Shown: positions 9,094-18,992, numbered from the stretch's first letter. The stretch: DNA of 64,000 nt from Hoylesella loescheii DSM 19665 = JCM 12249 = ATCC 15930 (GCF_000378085.1 NZ_KB899212.1:124001-188000), one strand, 5' to 3'. Notes: generated by a model from the letters alone, not told the origin. A program made the numbers and translations.

Positions 9094-11811
9094 TCATCCT
9101 TTGTTGGAGTTAAGTAGTTCGATAGGACTAACCCCGAACTGGTCTTTAAAACACTTGGTGAAATAAGATGGCGAGGTGAAACCAACCTGATAAGCTACCT
9201 CGGAAATAGATGTTACGCCACCCTCTATCAGCTTACGTGCGCGGTTCAGTCGGGTGGCACGAATCAGTTCAACAGGGCTAAGCCCCGTTAAAGCCTTTAC
9301 CTTACGATAAAGTTGTACCCTACTGAGGTCTACCGCAGCACCTAATTGTTCCACGCCAAAGTCGTTATCGCTGATGTTGCGGTGTATTTCGCTGCGTATT
9401 TTGCTCACAAACACCTTGTCGGGCTTGCTTATCTCCTCGTTGGCTAGTTCGTCTGCGCCTGCGAAAACCAATTTTAGCTGTTTGCGACTTTGCAGCAAAT
9501 TGTGGATGCGCGCCAAGAGCAAGGGCGCACTAAAAGGTTTGGTGATGTAGGCATCGGCACCATGTTCGTAGCCGGCAATGCGTTGTTCGTCGAGCGTTCG
9601 CGCAGTGAGCAGTATCACGGGGATATGACTTGTGGCCGTGGCTTGTTTCAAGCGGCGACACAATTCAAGCCCATCCATCTGCGGCATCATCACGTCGCTC
9701 ACTACCAAGTCGGGTATATTCAGCTCAGCCAGCTGTAAAGCCACCTCCCCATTAGGGGCTGTAAGCACGCGATAATGTTTTTCGAGCAGTGTGCGAACCA
9801 TTTGGCAAACGTCGTCGTTGTCGTCGGCGAAGAGGATGGTGGGCTGATGTGGGTCGTTGTTTTCTTCGAAGATGGTCTGCAACTGCGGATCTTCGGCCTT
9901 TGCCGTGGCATGCATTGGGGGCGTGATAAAGGTTTGTGGCTCGACAGACAGCGACTGATCGGTGGGCGATATCGAAGCCTCGGCTTGAGCTTCGAGCGGC
10001 AAACGCACGGTAAACACCGTTGGCCCCTCGTCTTTGCTGCAAACGCCGATGTCGCCACCATGCATGTCTACAAAGGCCTTAGCCAAAGCCAAGCCGATGC
10101 CCGTGCCCTCTTTGCTGTTCTGCGGCTGGTAAAAACGGTCGAAGATATGTGGCAAATCCCTCTCGGCGATACCTTTGCCCGTGTTCGTTATACTTAGCGT
10201 GGCCGTGCCTTGCGCCGTGTCTGCGACTAGTTCTACATTTATTTCGCCCTCTGCTGGCGTAAACTTCACGGCGTTAGAAAGAATGTTGCTCACCACCCTT
10301 TCTATCTTCTCGGCGTCTATCGTGGCCTTAATGTGTTCGGGCAGATGGTAAGTAAGCTTGATGCGCTTATGCTCGGCAGTTGCGAGAAACTCGCTAACAA
10401 CGTTGCTTATCAGCGCAGCGAGATCGGTCTCGGCTAGCTGTAAGGTCATCTTTCCACCCTCAACCTTCCTAAAATCCAGTATTTGGTTAATGAGTTTTAG
10501 CAACGTTCGTACGTTTCGATGCGCCACTTCAAGCAGCTGGCGTTGAACATTCGACAGTTGATTTTCGGCCAAAAGCTGCTCCACGGGTGTTTCGATGAGG
10601 GTTAAAGGCGTGCGTAACTCATGGCTTACGTTGGTGAAAAACATCAGCTTAGCCTGCGTGGCGGCCTCTATTTCGCGGTTCTTTTCTTCCAGCTTTTCGT
10701 TGAGTTTCGCTTTCGCGAAATAGGCTTTCAGCACGAAGAAAGCGAAAATCATGAGGATGAAAACCAACAAAATACCCAACACAAGGATGGTTTTCTGGTT
10801 GCTATATTGCGCCATACTCTCGTCGATGCGATGGTTCAGACGTTGCATCTTGTTGTCGAGCAGGGTTAGTTCGGCCCATTGTTGTAGGGCACTTTCGGCA
10901 TTGTTGGCGTCTATCACGCCTGTTTGCAAGATGGTTTCTCGGCGAAAAGGGCGACCCTCCAATATGTTCATGGCCAGTTTTAGCACCTCGTCGCCATGTG
11001 TGGGATATACGAATGTGGCTAGAAATGTTCCGTTTTTCACGGCCTCGATACCATCGCCTGGGGTGGGTAAGGCGTCAACACCCACAATCTTCACACCCTT
11101 CATGCCTAGCTTTTGTGTGGCTTGGTGTGCCCCAATGCCCATTCGGTCGCACTGCGCAAACACCAAGTCGGCCTCGCCAACAGCCTTAAACATGCGTGTA
11201 GCTTCGGTTTCGGCCTTTTGCGCAAACCAGTCGGCGTGGGCGTTAGCCACCACTTTTATTTGCGGATAATGTGCCAGAGCCTCGCGAAAACCACTGTCGC
11301 GCTCTATGGCTGGCGACGAACCGCGAAGTCCTTGCAATTCCATCACGCGCCCCTTTCCGCCAAGATGTTCGCCCACAAAACGCCCTACGGCTCGCCCGAT
11401 GGCCACATTGTCGGCCCCGATAAAGGCCGTGTACTTGTCTGACGCACTCTTCCTGTCGACCAGCACCACGCGAACGCCGCGGTCGAAGGCTTTGTTGATA
11501 ACGGGCGTGAGTGCCTTCGCCTCGTTGGGCGACACGATAATGAGGTCGGCACCTTTATCAATGAAACGCTCAATCTGTGCTATCTGCACGCGGTTGTTGT
11601 CTTTGGCCGATGCAAACTCCACGCGCACGTTGTCGTAGAGGTAAGACTCGCGCCTTATCTCGCTGTTCATTTTTGTTCGCCACGAGTCTTCGCTGCACTG
11701 CGAAACGCCAATGAAAAAACTCTTCTTAGGACTGCAAGCCGATAGCAACAAGGCTAAAATGGCCAGCAACGTAATGGCGAAGAATGTAAGCTTATGGCTT
11801 TTGGGGTTCAT
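9094..11811 (-). CDS. Hybrid two-component regulator with a sugar-binding-protein-like sensor
   Basis: This 905-aa protein spans the inner membrane. Order: signal/anchor with an LLSAC lipobox-like end (Cys26), a LacI/ribose-binding-type periplasmic domain (about 33-310; GVSQCSEDSWR, KGADLIIVSPNEA), a membrane helix (341-364), a histidine-kinase core with FFTNVSHELRTPL (His397) and GTGIGLALAKAF, a receiver with the phospho-acceptor in VVSDVMMP, and a C-terminal AraC DNA-binding domain (GFTSPSYFTKCFKDQFGVSP). This is the hybrid two-component class of Bacteroidales; a binding-protein sensor is known from the fructose-sensing BT1754 of B. thetaiotaomicron. I infer sensing of a small sugar. No polysaccharide-utilisation genes adjoin it, so its target is unclear. 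CutC diverges from it. Confidence 0.93.
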   Translation of the reverse strand: MNPKSHKLTFFAITLLAILALLLSACSPKKSFFIGVSQCSEDSWRTKMNSEIRRESYLYDNVRVEFASAKDNNRVQIAQIERFIDKGADLIIVSPNEAKALTPVINKAFDRGVRVVLVDRKSASDKYTAFIGADNVAIGRAVGRFVGEHLGGKGRVMELQGLRGSSPAIERDSGFREALAHYPQIKVVANAHADWFAQKAETEATRMFKAVGEADLVFAQCDRMGIGAHQATQKLGMKGVKIVGVDALPTPGDGIEAVKNGTFLATFVYPTHGDEVLKLAMNILEGRPFRRETILQTGVIDANNAESALQQWAELTLLDNKMQRLNHRIDESMAQYSNQKTILVLGILLVFILMIFAFFVLKAYFAKAKLNEKLEEKNREIEAATQAKLMFFTNVSHELRTPLTLIETPVEQLLAENQLSNVQRQLLEVAHRNVRTLLKLINQILDFRKVEGGKMTLQLAETDLAALISNVVSEFLATAEHKRIKLTYHLPEHIKATIDAEKIERVVSNILSNAVKFTPAEGEINVELVADTAQGTATLSITNTGKGIAERDLPHIFDRFYQPQNSKEGTGIGLALAKAFVDMHGGDIGVCSKDEGPTVFTVRLPLEAQAEASISPTDQSLSVEPQTFITPPMHATAKAEDPQLQTIFEENNDPHQPTILFADDNDDVCQMVRTLLEKHYRVLTAPNGEVALQLAELNIPDLVVSDVMMPQMDGLELCRRLKQATATSHIPVILLTARTLDEQRIAGYEHGADAYITKPFSAPLLLARIHNLLQSRKQLKLVFAGADELANEEISKPDKVFVSKIRSEIHRNISDNDFGVEQLGAAVDLSRVQLYRKVKALTGLSPVELIRATRLNRARKLIEGGVTSISEVAYQVGFTSPSYFTKCFKDQFGVSPIELLNSNKG

Positions 11812-12227
11812 ATTGAGCGGTTATAAAGGCCTCGCCCCAACCGCTCTCCAGGCGGAGGAAGGAACGAAATGCCTTGTTACGATATTGCATGCGATGGGCA
11901 TCTGCATTGTAGCGGCAACCCATATTACTCCCTTCTCCCCTTGGAGAGAGGATGAAGGGTGGGACTTCGCGCCTTCTTTATCGGATCGGCGTTGAAGCCT
12001 TAGGCGCTGCGTTACACTGCAAATTTAGGCATAAACCTAGAAAGCCCACTCACATTTCGTGAATTTTTTGAGCACGCCTTTTTGGGTACAAGCCGTTTTG
12101 AAGTGTATTTCCGACTTTTTGGCAAAGACAAATCTTTAATCTTGTTACTAAAATTAAAAGCGCGTAAAGAGGCTATTTAATTTACATTAAATATCAAAAA
12201 ATCACAACAACATTGGCAGTTATTTTG
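11812..12227. other. Intergenic region with a decayed GC-rich hairpin pair and divergent promoters
   Basis: Around 11830-11850 and 11925-11960 lie two facing but heavily mutated copies of the CCCCTCTCC hairpin repeat. On the minus strand, TAAATTTG (12020-12027) is a candidate -7 box for the hybrid regulator, with a leader of about 200 nt. I see no gene in this gap. Confidence 0.5.
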
Positions 12228-12235
12228 TATCTTTG
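12228..12235 (+). promoter_or_regulatory. Candidate -7 box of cutC
   Basis: TATCTTTG matches the consensus exactly. The leader to cutC would be about 180 nt and contains a 31-codon open frame starting at 12238, which I do not call as a gene. Confidence 0.5.
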
Positions 12236-12423
12236 CCATGAGCGATGCACAAAAAAGAAGCCTTGTTGTAATGGTTAGCGGGATGAATACCCCGCTTTTT
12301 GGCATGGCTAATTTGTCGCACTACGCTCTATAGTCTGCTAAAAAATGGGAGAATGATGTGTCTAGAACGGTACACCGACACCATGAAAGCGACAATCTAT
12401 TTAACCAATGATGTAGGTATTAT

Positions 12424-13197
12424 ATGAACAAGACCAGCAACAACTTTGAATTTGAGATATGCGCAAACAGTGTGGAAAGCTGTTTGGCGGCCCAAGAGGG
12501 TGGAGCTGACCGGGTGGAGCTTTGTGCAGGCATCTCCGAAGGCGGTACTACGCCTTCGTTTGGCGACATCGTGACGGCTCGCCGATTGCTTTCCGACACC
12601 AAGCTGCATGTTATCATCAGGCCGAGAGGGGGTGATTTCACCTATTCGGATCTTGAAATGGACATCATGGCAGCAGATATCGACGCCTGTAAACAGGCTG
12701 GCGTAGACGGCGTGGTGTTTGGATGCCTAACCCCAGAAGGCGATATCGACATCGAACGCAATGCCAAACTGATGGCGCATGTGGGCAATATGGCTGCAAC
12801 CTTTCATCGCGCGTTCGACAGATGCCGTAATCCGCTCGACGCTTTAGACCAACTTGAGGAACTTGGGTTTAATCGCGTGCTTACCTCTGGCCAACAAAAG
12901 ACGGCCGAGAAGGGTATTCCGCTGCTCTACAAACTGCAAAAGAAGGCAGGAAAAGGTATCGCCATTATGGCTGGATGCGGTGTGAACGAACGCAATATCT
13001 TTAAGATACACGTAGAGACGGATGTAACGCAATTCCACTTTTCGGCACGCGAATCGGTGCTCTCATCGTGCGAGTACATGAGCGGAAACGTGCGAATGGG
13101 TGGCAAAGACACCGACGAAAGCTATCGGGAGGTGACAACGGCCCGCCGTGTGAACCACACCATCAGGGAGCTTCGTTCTGAAAAGAATGCCACCTAG
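12424..13197 (+). CDS. cutC: CutC-family copper homeostasis protein
   Basis: The protein has 257 aa, a TIM-barrel family member. The N-terminal FEICANSVESCLAAQEGGAD, the RVELCAGISEGGTTPS block, IIRPRGGDF, GVVFGCL and FHRAFD are all family hallmarks. It is cytoplasmic (no signal peptide). The family was named for copper tolerance in E. coli, but its biochemical activity is not settled, so only the family assignment is firm. It is followed by a weak stem-loop (GTAGCCA/TGGCT near 13201) and a 380-bp gap before the transglutaminase-like gene. Confidence 0.93.
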   Translation: MNKTSNNFEFEICANSVESCLAAQEGGADRVELCAGISEGGTTPSFGDIVTARRLLSDTKLHVIIRPRGGDFTYSDLEMDIMAADIDACKQAGVDGVVFGCLTPEGDIDIERNAKLMAHVGNMAATFHRAFDRCRNPLDALDQLEELGFNRVLTSGQQKTAEKGIPLLYKLQKKAGKGIAIMAGCGVNERNIFKIHVETDVTQFHFSARESVLSSCEYMSGNVRMGGKDTDESYREVTTARRVNHTIRELRSEKNAT

Positions 13198-13578
13198 TTA
13201 TGTGTAGCCATCTCGGTGGCTCTATCATTAAAAATAATAAAACGAGTTAAAACCATCGCAGAAAATAGTCTTCATGGCTTGTTTTACCGCTAACAGCTCT
13301 ATCGCTGGTGCCCCTAAGCTAGGCGTGGCACATATTCCACTTGGCGAGAGAACGAAAGACGGTAAGAGAAGTGCATTGTAAACAATCTGAATAGGCTACA
13401 GCGAGTAGCCTCGAAATACAGTTGCCGCATTGCACCTTCTTGGAGAAAGCTACTATAATGGAGACTTTACTCACCCTCGATTGCCTGTATGACCATCGCC
13501 AAGACAACGAGGTGAGTTCTGCACAAATCATCAATCATCACCCTTTTATCTTCCATCAACAAAACCCCTACCTTCAAC
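13198..13578. other. Intergenic region, nothing firm
   Basis: The region has a weak 5-bp stem-loop just after cutC and no clear TAnnTTTG box. Open frames on both strands are short and overlap the next start; none resembles a protein I know. Confidence 0.4.
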
Positions 13579-16197
13579 ATGAGAAAGCTATTGTTATCCC
13601 TTTTCATCGCCTTGACCGCGTTTAACGCAGCCCAAGCAGGCTATTACCATTTCATTTCCGATGATAAGTATCGTGCGCAGGTACACAAAGATTTCACCGA
13701 GAAAATGCAACTGGTGGGCAAAAACTTCTTCAGCGCAACCCAATCGGTGCCTTCTGTGGCCGAGCAAGAGGCCTTAGAGTTTCTCTATGCTTACATGCCA
13801 GTGGCCGATGTCACAGATTACACCACCGCTTTCTATCTAGACAATGTGAAGGCGACATTTAAAGCGCGTGAAGAAATGCCGTGGGGACGAACCGTTCCCG
13901 AACTGCTTTTCCGCCATTTTGTTATGCCCATCCGCGTGAACAACGAGAACTTGGACAACGCACGCATCGTTCTGTACGACGAATTGAAAAAGCGTGTCGA
14001 GGGTTTGAGCATGACCGAGGCCATACTTGAATTGAATCACTGGTGCCACGAGCATGTTACTTATCAGCCATCCAATGCCCGCACGTTGTCTCCGCTGGCT
14101 TGTATGAAGACGGCCATTGGTCGTTGTGGCGAGGAAAGCACGTTTACCGTGGCGGTATTGCGTACGCTTGGCATTCCCGCCAGGCAGGTGTATACACCCC
14201 GATGGGCACATACCGACGACAACCATGCATGGGTTGAGGCATGGGCCGATGGCCAATGGCACTTCTTAGGAGCGTGCGAACCCGAGCCTGTGCTTAACTT
14301 GGGATGGTTTAACTTACCTGCTTCGCGTGCCATGCTTATGCACACCAAAGCCTTCGGCAATTATCGTGGACCCGAAGAGGTGATGTTACGCACCAACAAT
14401 TACACCGAAATAAACCTCATTGGCAACTACGCCCCAACGGCTCGCATTGATTTCATGGTGGTGGATGCCGCAGGAAAAGCCGTTGATAAGGCCAAAGTGG
14501 AATTTAAGATATACAATTATGCCGAGTATTACACGGCCGTGAACAAGTTCACCGACAATCGCGGGCGAACCTTTCTCACTGCCGGTGTGGGCGATATGAT
14601 GGTGTGGGCCTCCAAAAATGGGGCTTACGGCTTTGCCAAAGCATCGTTCGGGAAAGACAAGAGCATCACCATTCGTCTTACTCGCAGCGCACGAACCGAT
14701 GCTAAGAACATGGTAGGCGCGCTCGATTCTACCAATATCGTGCCACCGGTAGAGAGTGCCAAGCTGCCCGAAGTTAGTCCCGAGCAGGCCGAAGCCAATA
14801 AACTACGTTTGGTAAAGGAAGATAGTATCAGGCACGCTTACGAGGCTACGTTCTACAAACCCAAGAAAGATGGAAAGGTTGGAACGTTCTTAAAGAAGGC
14901 GCGTGGCAACTGGCAAACCATCTATCAGTTTATTAACAGTCATACCGACCGTATGGATAGGGCGCTGGATTTGCTGGCTACGTTGCCCGACAAAGACTTG
15001 CAAGACATCTCTTTAGATATTCTTGAAGACCATTTTAATGCACAAAGCGATCAACTTTCACCCCGCGTGGAAGACGAAATGATCATCGCACCCTTCAAGC
15101 AATCGTTCCAAGAGGCTTTCAATAAAGGGCTGGCCGATAGCATGCGTGTAGATCCCACGGTGCTGATAGACTGGACCAAGCACAACATTAAACTTAATCC
15201 CGACACCAAGGCCTTGCGTATCGCGCAGACACCGATGGGCGTTTGGCGGTCGCGACTTACCGATACACGCTCGCGCGACATCTTCTTCGTGAGCATGGCA
15301 CGAAGCCTGGGTATCGAGTCGCGTAAAGATGCCGTAACGGGAAAAGTACAATATAAGCGCGATAGCGTGTGGGTAGATGTAGACTTTGATAACGCACAGC
15401 AACAGGTAACGCCCACAGGCCGACTGAAACTCACGTACACGGCAGTTCCGTTGTTACCTTCCGATCCCAAGTATTACAGCCACTTCACCCTCAGTAAGAT
15501 TGTAGACGGACAAGCACGCCTGTTGAACTTCGAAGAAGGGGATGGTAACGACAACGAGGGGACAACCTGGGCCAATACCTTTAAGAATGGTTACGATCTG
15601 GATGCGGGCACCTATCTCTTGGTAACGGGTACGCGCTTGGCCAATGGCGGCGTACTGGCTACGCATCGTTTCTTCAACATCGCCGCGGGCAAAACCACCG
15701 AAGTGGCCCTTAAGATGCGTCGCCCGTCGGGTCAACTCAACGTGCTGGGCAACTTCGATAGCGAGTCGCGCTTCCTCAAAGATGGACAAGAGGTGAGCAT
15801 TCTCTCACAAACGGGTCGCGGATATTTCACGCTCGCCCTGCTTGGCATTGGCGAAGAACCCACCAATCACGCGCTACGCGACTTGGCAAAAGCACGCGCC
15901 ACGCTCGACGAATGGGGTCGTCCGTTCGTGTTGCTCTTCCCCAACGATGCCGACTTGCAGCGTTTCAAGAACGAGAATTTCGGTACATTACCTGCCAACA
16001 TCATTCTTGGCGTGGATGCCGAGGGTAAGATTAGGCAGCAAGTTGCGCAGGCAATGAAGCTAGCCAATCCATCGCAGATGCCTGTGTTTATCGTGGCCGA
16101 CACCTTCAATCGCGTGGTATTCTGCTCGCAAGGCTATACCATCGGCATGGGCGAACAGCTGGAGAAGGTGGCAAAAATGCTGGAAACAGGGAAATAA
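13579..16197 (+). CDS. Secreted transglutaminase-like protein with a C-terminal thioredoxin-like region
   Basis: The protein has 872 aa with a signal peptide cleaved near residue 20 (AQA). A transglutaminase-like core lies at about 150-235: GRCGEESTF carries the nucleophile (Cys183), DNHAWVEAW the His (His216), and an acidic residue follows at the end of the block. The middle holds a beta-rich carrier-type segment (about 280-360) and a helical region. The last 130 residues (PFVLLFPNDADL, ILGVDAEGKI, PVFIVADTFNRVVF) look like a thioredoxin fold lacking a CxxC. Related Bacteroidales proteins are thought to be periplasmic or surface peptidase/transamidase-like; the substrate is unknown. Confidence 0.85.
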   Translation: MRKLLLSLFIALTAFNAAQAGYYHFISDDKYRAQVHKDFTEKMQLVGKNFFSATQSVPSVAEQEALEFLYAYMPVADVTDYTTAFYLDNVKATFKAREEMPWGRTVPELLFRHFVMPIRVNNENLDNARIVLYDELKKRVEGLSMTEAILELNHWCHEHVTYQPSNARTLSPLACMKTAIGRCGEESTFTVAVLRTLGIPARQVYTPRWAHTDDNHAWVEAWADGQWHFLGACEPEPVLNLGWFNLPASRAMLMHTKAFGNYRGPEEVMLRTNNYTEINLIGNYAPTARIDFMVVDAAGKAVDKAKVEFKIYNYAEYYTAVNKFTDNRGRTFLTAGVGDMMVWASKNGAYGFAKASFGKDKSITIRLTRSARTDAKNMVGALDSTNIVPPVESAKLPEVSPEQAEANKLRLVKEDSIRHAYEATFYKPKKDGKVGTFLKKARGNWQTIYQFINSHTDRMDRALDLLATLPDKDLQDISLDILEDHFNAQSDQLSPRVEDEMIIAPFKQSFQEAFNKGLADSMRVDPTVLIDWTKHNIKLNPDTKALRIAQTPMGVWRSRLTDTRSRDIFFVSMARSLGIESRKDAVTGKVQYKRDSVWVDVDFDNAQQQVTPTGRLKLTYTAVPLLPSDPKYYSHFTLSKIVDGQARLLNFEEGDGNDNEGTTWANTFKNGYDLDAGTYLLVTGTRLANGGVLATHRFFNIAAGKTTEVALKMRRPSGQLNVLGNFDSESRFLKDGQEVSILSQTGRGYFTLALLGIGEEPTNHALRDLAKARATLDEWGRPFVLLFPNDADLQRFKNENFGTLPANIILGVDAEGKIRQQVAQAMKLANPSQMPVFIVADTFNRVVFCSQGYTIGMGEQLEKVAKMLETGK

Positions 16198-16220
16198 AGA
16201 ATAGCTTGCATTAGATTAAT

Positions 16221-16278
16221 CGGGCCAATCAGACTAGTCGAACCTTTTTAAAAAGACTCGGCTAATCTGATTGGCCCG
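16221..16278. terminator. Long hairpin after the transglutaminase-like gene
   Basis: CGGGCCAATCAGA (16221-16233) and TCTGATTGGCCCG (16266-16278) form a 13-bp perfect stem, with TTTTTAAAAA in the loop that can pair further. It lies 24 nt after the stop; a T-tract is weak, so termination is inferred from position. Confidence 0.6.
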
Positions 16279-16399
16279 ACTTGTATTGATGATAAGTTCG
16301 AGGTAAGAAACAATCGTTATGCCAACTACCGCTACGCAATGGTCGGCAAATTAACCATTCCGTCGTTCGCATTTTCATCGTTCAGAAAATGCGCTTTCT

Positions 16400-16835
16400 A
16401 TGCCCTGACAATGCATTATTAGATTAATCGCCGTGTTATATATGTTTTGGACGGCTGTTCCAATTCATCTGGAATGTTGTTCCATATCATCTGGAACCCC
16501 GTTCCAACTTAGCTGGAATAGGGTTCCAACTTAACTGTAACAAAGCGGGATGTTAAAAAGCTCACTACAAAGGCTTATAGAGTGGGGGATGAAAGGGGGC
16601 GTTTGGAGGGCGGGAAGGTGAGTAGTTGGTGGCGATAGGCTGTGGAACGAACCGCCTAGATCGAGCCAAGCTAGTGTTAAACGTTACGTAAATTCGGGAT
16701 AAGATGCGATGCGTTCTTCAGCAAGATTAGAAAAAATACGACAAGTTATCTCACTAACTAGCGCCACGCTATAGTTGATATAACGATTGAGTTTTATCCC
16801 GAACTCGTGTAGTTTCTTATCCCGAACACTCGTTT
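16400..16835. repeat. Composite intergenic element, copy B
   Basis: This has the same module order and orientation as copy A (3485-3895). The flank TGCATTATTAGATTAAnCGC is followed by a 22-bp hairpin array with GTTCCA at 16457, 16479, 16501 and 16523. Then come a GTTAAAAAGCTC segment, TTCGGGATAAGA from about 16692, CAAGATTAGA, and the inverse TTATCCCGAAC at about 16795 and again at about 16820. The two copies differ at many bases but align without large gaps by eye. The rest of the 16.2-17.1 kb gap holds no visible gene. Confidence 0.8.
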
Positions 16836-17062
16836 GGTGGTTTATCAATCTGCAACCCTGTAGCTTTTACCGCCTCGTTAGCATGCCAATTGCTCAACGA
16901 TCACCGCTTGTTATTGCCGCTTTCATTGCTTCTAACAGGAAGCTTTTGCCGATGAGTGCTCTCGATTATGGTAGCAAATGCGCGTAGCGGGCAAAGGTGT
17001 TGTTGTGCGGTTTTATGGTAAATCACGTAGCCTACATGGTTCTCTAGTGTGTAAATTAAGAT

Positions 17063-17101
17063 AAAGCCCGTTATCGCGGCTTTCATGCGATAACGGGCTT
17101 T
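17063..17101 (-). terminator. Terminator of the fimbrillin-like operon
   Basis: AAAGCCCGTTATCGC and its exact complement form a 15-bp stem with a 9-nt loop, 20 nt after the stop. On the minus strand the stem ends in CTTTATCTTAATTT. Confidence 0.8.
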
Positions 17102-17121
17102 ATACTTATAATAACGGCTAC

Positions 17122-18798
17122 TTAGAAACGTACAAAGGGGAATGTATAAATGTAGCCTAACTGTTTCTTTAGTGCTCCTTGTGTGCGAACTATAATTTCA
17201 TTCCCATTTGGACTAGATGCGTAGAACACCATAGGGCTTGATGGGCCAGAATAATCGCATAATGTAGAAGACCAAGCCCGACCTTGGAATGGGTCAGTAC
17301 CACCTGCATTGGTAAAAGCATTTGTTATAACATCCACCTTTTTCTCAAAAGTTATGGTCTGACCATTAACTCCTGTCTTCTTGGCTAGCTTATCAAATAC
17401 TTTAATAATTTCTCCTATGGCAGGGAAGTACCACTTACCGAAGCTCACATTGTATGGGTTGTGCGATGCCCAATAGAATGCGGGGTAGCGCGTTTGTTCG
17501 TCGGCTTTTACAATGCCGTTTACATCGGTGCTCTTATCCCACGTCCAGTTGTATCCGTTTTCATCTTTCTGCGCCTCCACGAGCTCAGTATATTTAGTGG
17601 TGTAGTTGTGCCCTGAATAGGTAGGAGAAGTCGAAGCCTCCCATTCTTGTATCGTACTGCGTAGCCCCATGGCAACACCTTGTTTTACGTTAGTCTTTTC
17701 TTGTGACACAATGGCAATTGGTGTGCGCGACCCTTTTTCAGCAGGTACGCCGCAACTACCATCATTAAAGAGGTAGAGGGCAGGGGTAGGATTGAGCTTA
17801 ATGTTAATGGTGTAACTACCATTATCCTTCCAATAAACCATTTGTGCGAAATTAATGTACTTATCTTTTATATCCACGCTCTTGCCATAAATCGTACCTG
17901 AAAGGTCAAGATAGAGACCATGGATAGTTTTGCTATTGCTGATATACTTATATTCGGTTAAGAATTCGTTGGCCAATACGTAAGTTTCAGATTTTCCAGT
18001 AGGAGTAGTGGGGAGAGAGTATTCATCTGAATACCATTCGGACACGGAGGTACCACCCCCTGAAAATCCTGTAGGGACTGCGATGTAGAAATGAGATTGA
18101 GATCCACTCCCAAAGTTAAACTTAGCCTTTACGTTGGTCAGTTGTTCGGTATATCCTGTGAATCGTACTCGCAAACGCGATGTCCTATGGTACATCATGA
18201 AAATAATCCGCTCGCTACCTGTTACGATCTCTTGTTCTGTTACGCCAATCATTTCCTTGGTAATTACACTTCCCGATGTCTTGGAAACGACTGCCCCCGT
18301 TCCAAATGTATTGTACAAAATTACATTATCCGTTGTGCAGACGAACTTATAAGTACCAGGGCTAAGGCGTAAATGCTTGCCAGCATCATGAACGAACTTG
18401 CCACCTTTGAATCTTCCCGATAGCTCTTTACCTTGGCCACTAAGTAATTGCCCAGAAGCATCGTACACCCTGATTATGTAATGACCGTCACTAACGGGTG
18501 TTGCACGGGTTACACCGTTCGCTCTTGTTGGTTCTGCCCCATCGCGTTGTATTGAAACTTCGGCCTCAATACCGTTACCCAGATCTATTGTACCCGCATC
18601 TACTGGCTGCGGTATCGAACGTGTGGAAACGTCTGAGTCAAAACTCTCTTCTTGGAGCACGAAAGATAAACCATCGGCACCCACTTCCACTTCATTGTTT
18701 CCATTGTCTGTATCTTTGTCTGTGCTGCATGCAGCCAACATTAGGGCAATAGGCATTGCCCATATACACACTTTATGTATCAGTTTCATTTTCTTCAT
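17122..18798 (-). CDS. Fimbrillin-like surface lipoprotein
   Basis: The protein has 558 aa from the ATG at 18798; the frame stays open to 18951, but a separate small gene occupies that interval in another frame. A lipobox (MLAACS) makes it a lipoprotein, followed by an acidic linker. The middle resembles fimbrillin-family subunits (GHYIIRVYDASGQLL; KHLRLSPGTYKFVC). The last 120 residues (FGKWYFPAIGEI, RAWSSTLCDY, YTFPFVRF) resemble the DUF1566/Fib_succ_major type C-terminal domain. I infer a surface adhesin or fimbrial component; whether it polymerises is unknown. It follows a 56-codon gene by 23 nt and shares its promoter. Confidence 0.75.
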   Translation of the reverse strand: MKKMKLIHKVCIWAMPIALMLAACSTDKDTDNGNNEVEVGADGLSFVLQEESFDSDVSTRSIPQPVDAGTIDLGNGIEAEVSIQRDGAEPTRANGVTRATPVSDGHYIIRVYDASGQLLSGQGKELSGRFKGGKFVHDAGKHLRLSPGTYKFVCTTDNVILYNTFGTGAVVSKTSGSVITKEMIGVTEQEIVTGSERIIFMMYHRTSRLRVRFTGYTEQLTNVKAKFNFGSGSQSHFYIAVPTGFSGGGTSVSEWYSDEYSLPTTPTGKSETYVLANEFLTEYKYISNSKTIHGLYLDLSGTIYGKSVDIKDKYINFAQMVYWKDNGSYTINIKLNPTPALYLFNDGSCGVPAEKGSRTPIAIVSQEKTNVKQGVAMGLRSTIQEWEASTSPTYSGHNYTTKYTELVEAQKDENGYNWTWDKSTDVNGIVKADEQTRYPAFYWASHNPYNVSFGKWYFPAIGEIIKVFDKLAKKTGVNGQTITFEKKVDVITNAFTNAGGTDPFQGRAWSSTLCDYSGPSSPMVFYASSPNGNEIIVRTQGALKKQLGYIYTFPFVRF

Positions 18799-18821
18799 TG
18801 TTAGAATTAACTGGCATCTCA

Positions 18822-18992
18822 TTAAATATCTATCTCTCCTCCGTCTATGTCTTCGTTGTGTCCCCAGTCTTCTTCTGTAGAATCTGCAACGTTGGGAAGT
18901 ACCGACGAGCATAAGAAACTTAAGCTTCCCATGCTTACTACTTTGCACCATGGTGTTTCATAGTGCTTTTGTTCCATTTTTTCCTTTTTCAT
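18822..18992 (-). CDS. Small acidic-tailed protein (56 aa), leader gene of the fimbrillin-like operon
   Basis: An ATG at 18992 opens 56 codons ending in TAA at 18822. The protein starts with a Lys-rich stretch, then YETPWCKVV and the hydrophobic MGSLSFLCSSVLPNV, and ends in a run of Asp/Glu with a single Trp (EEDWGHNEDIDGG). I recall small Bacteroidales proteins of this style (Y-x-x-P ... L-C-S-S ... acidic tail) encoded near surface-protein genes, but I know no function. It lies 23 nt before the lipoprotein gene and after a good promoter. Codon use looks genuine and the frame is complete; expression is not proven. Confidence 0.7.
   Translation of the reverse strand: MKKEKMEQKHYETPWCKVVSMGSLSFLCSSVLPNVADSTEEDWGHNEDIDGGEIDI

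Noticed and set aside
12238..12333. 31-codon open frame in the cutC leader
   Set aside because: It would begin three bases after the -7 box and shows no recognisable features.
18799..18951. N-terminal extension of the fimbrillin-like lipoprotein
   Set aside because: It would bury the lipobox and overlaps the 56-aa gene in another frame.
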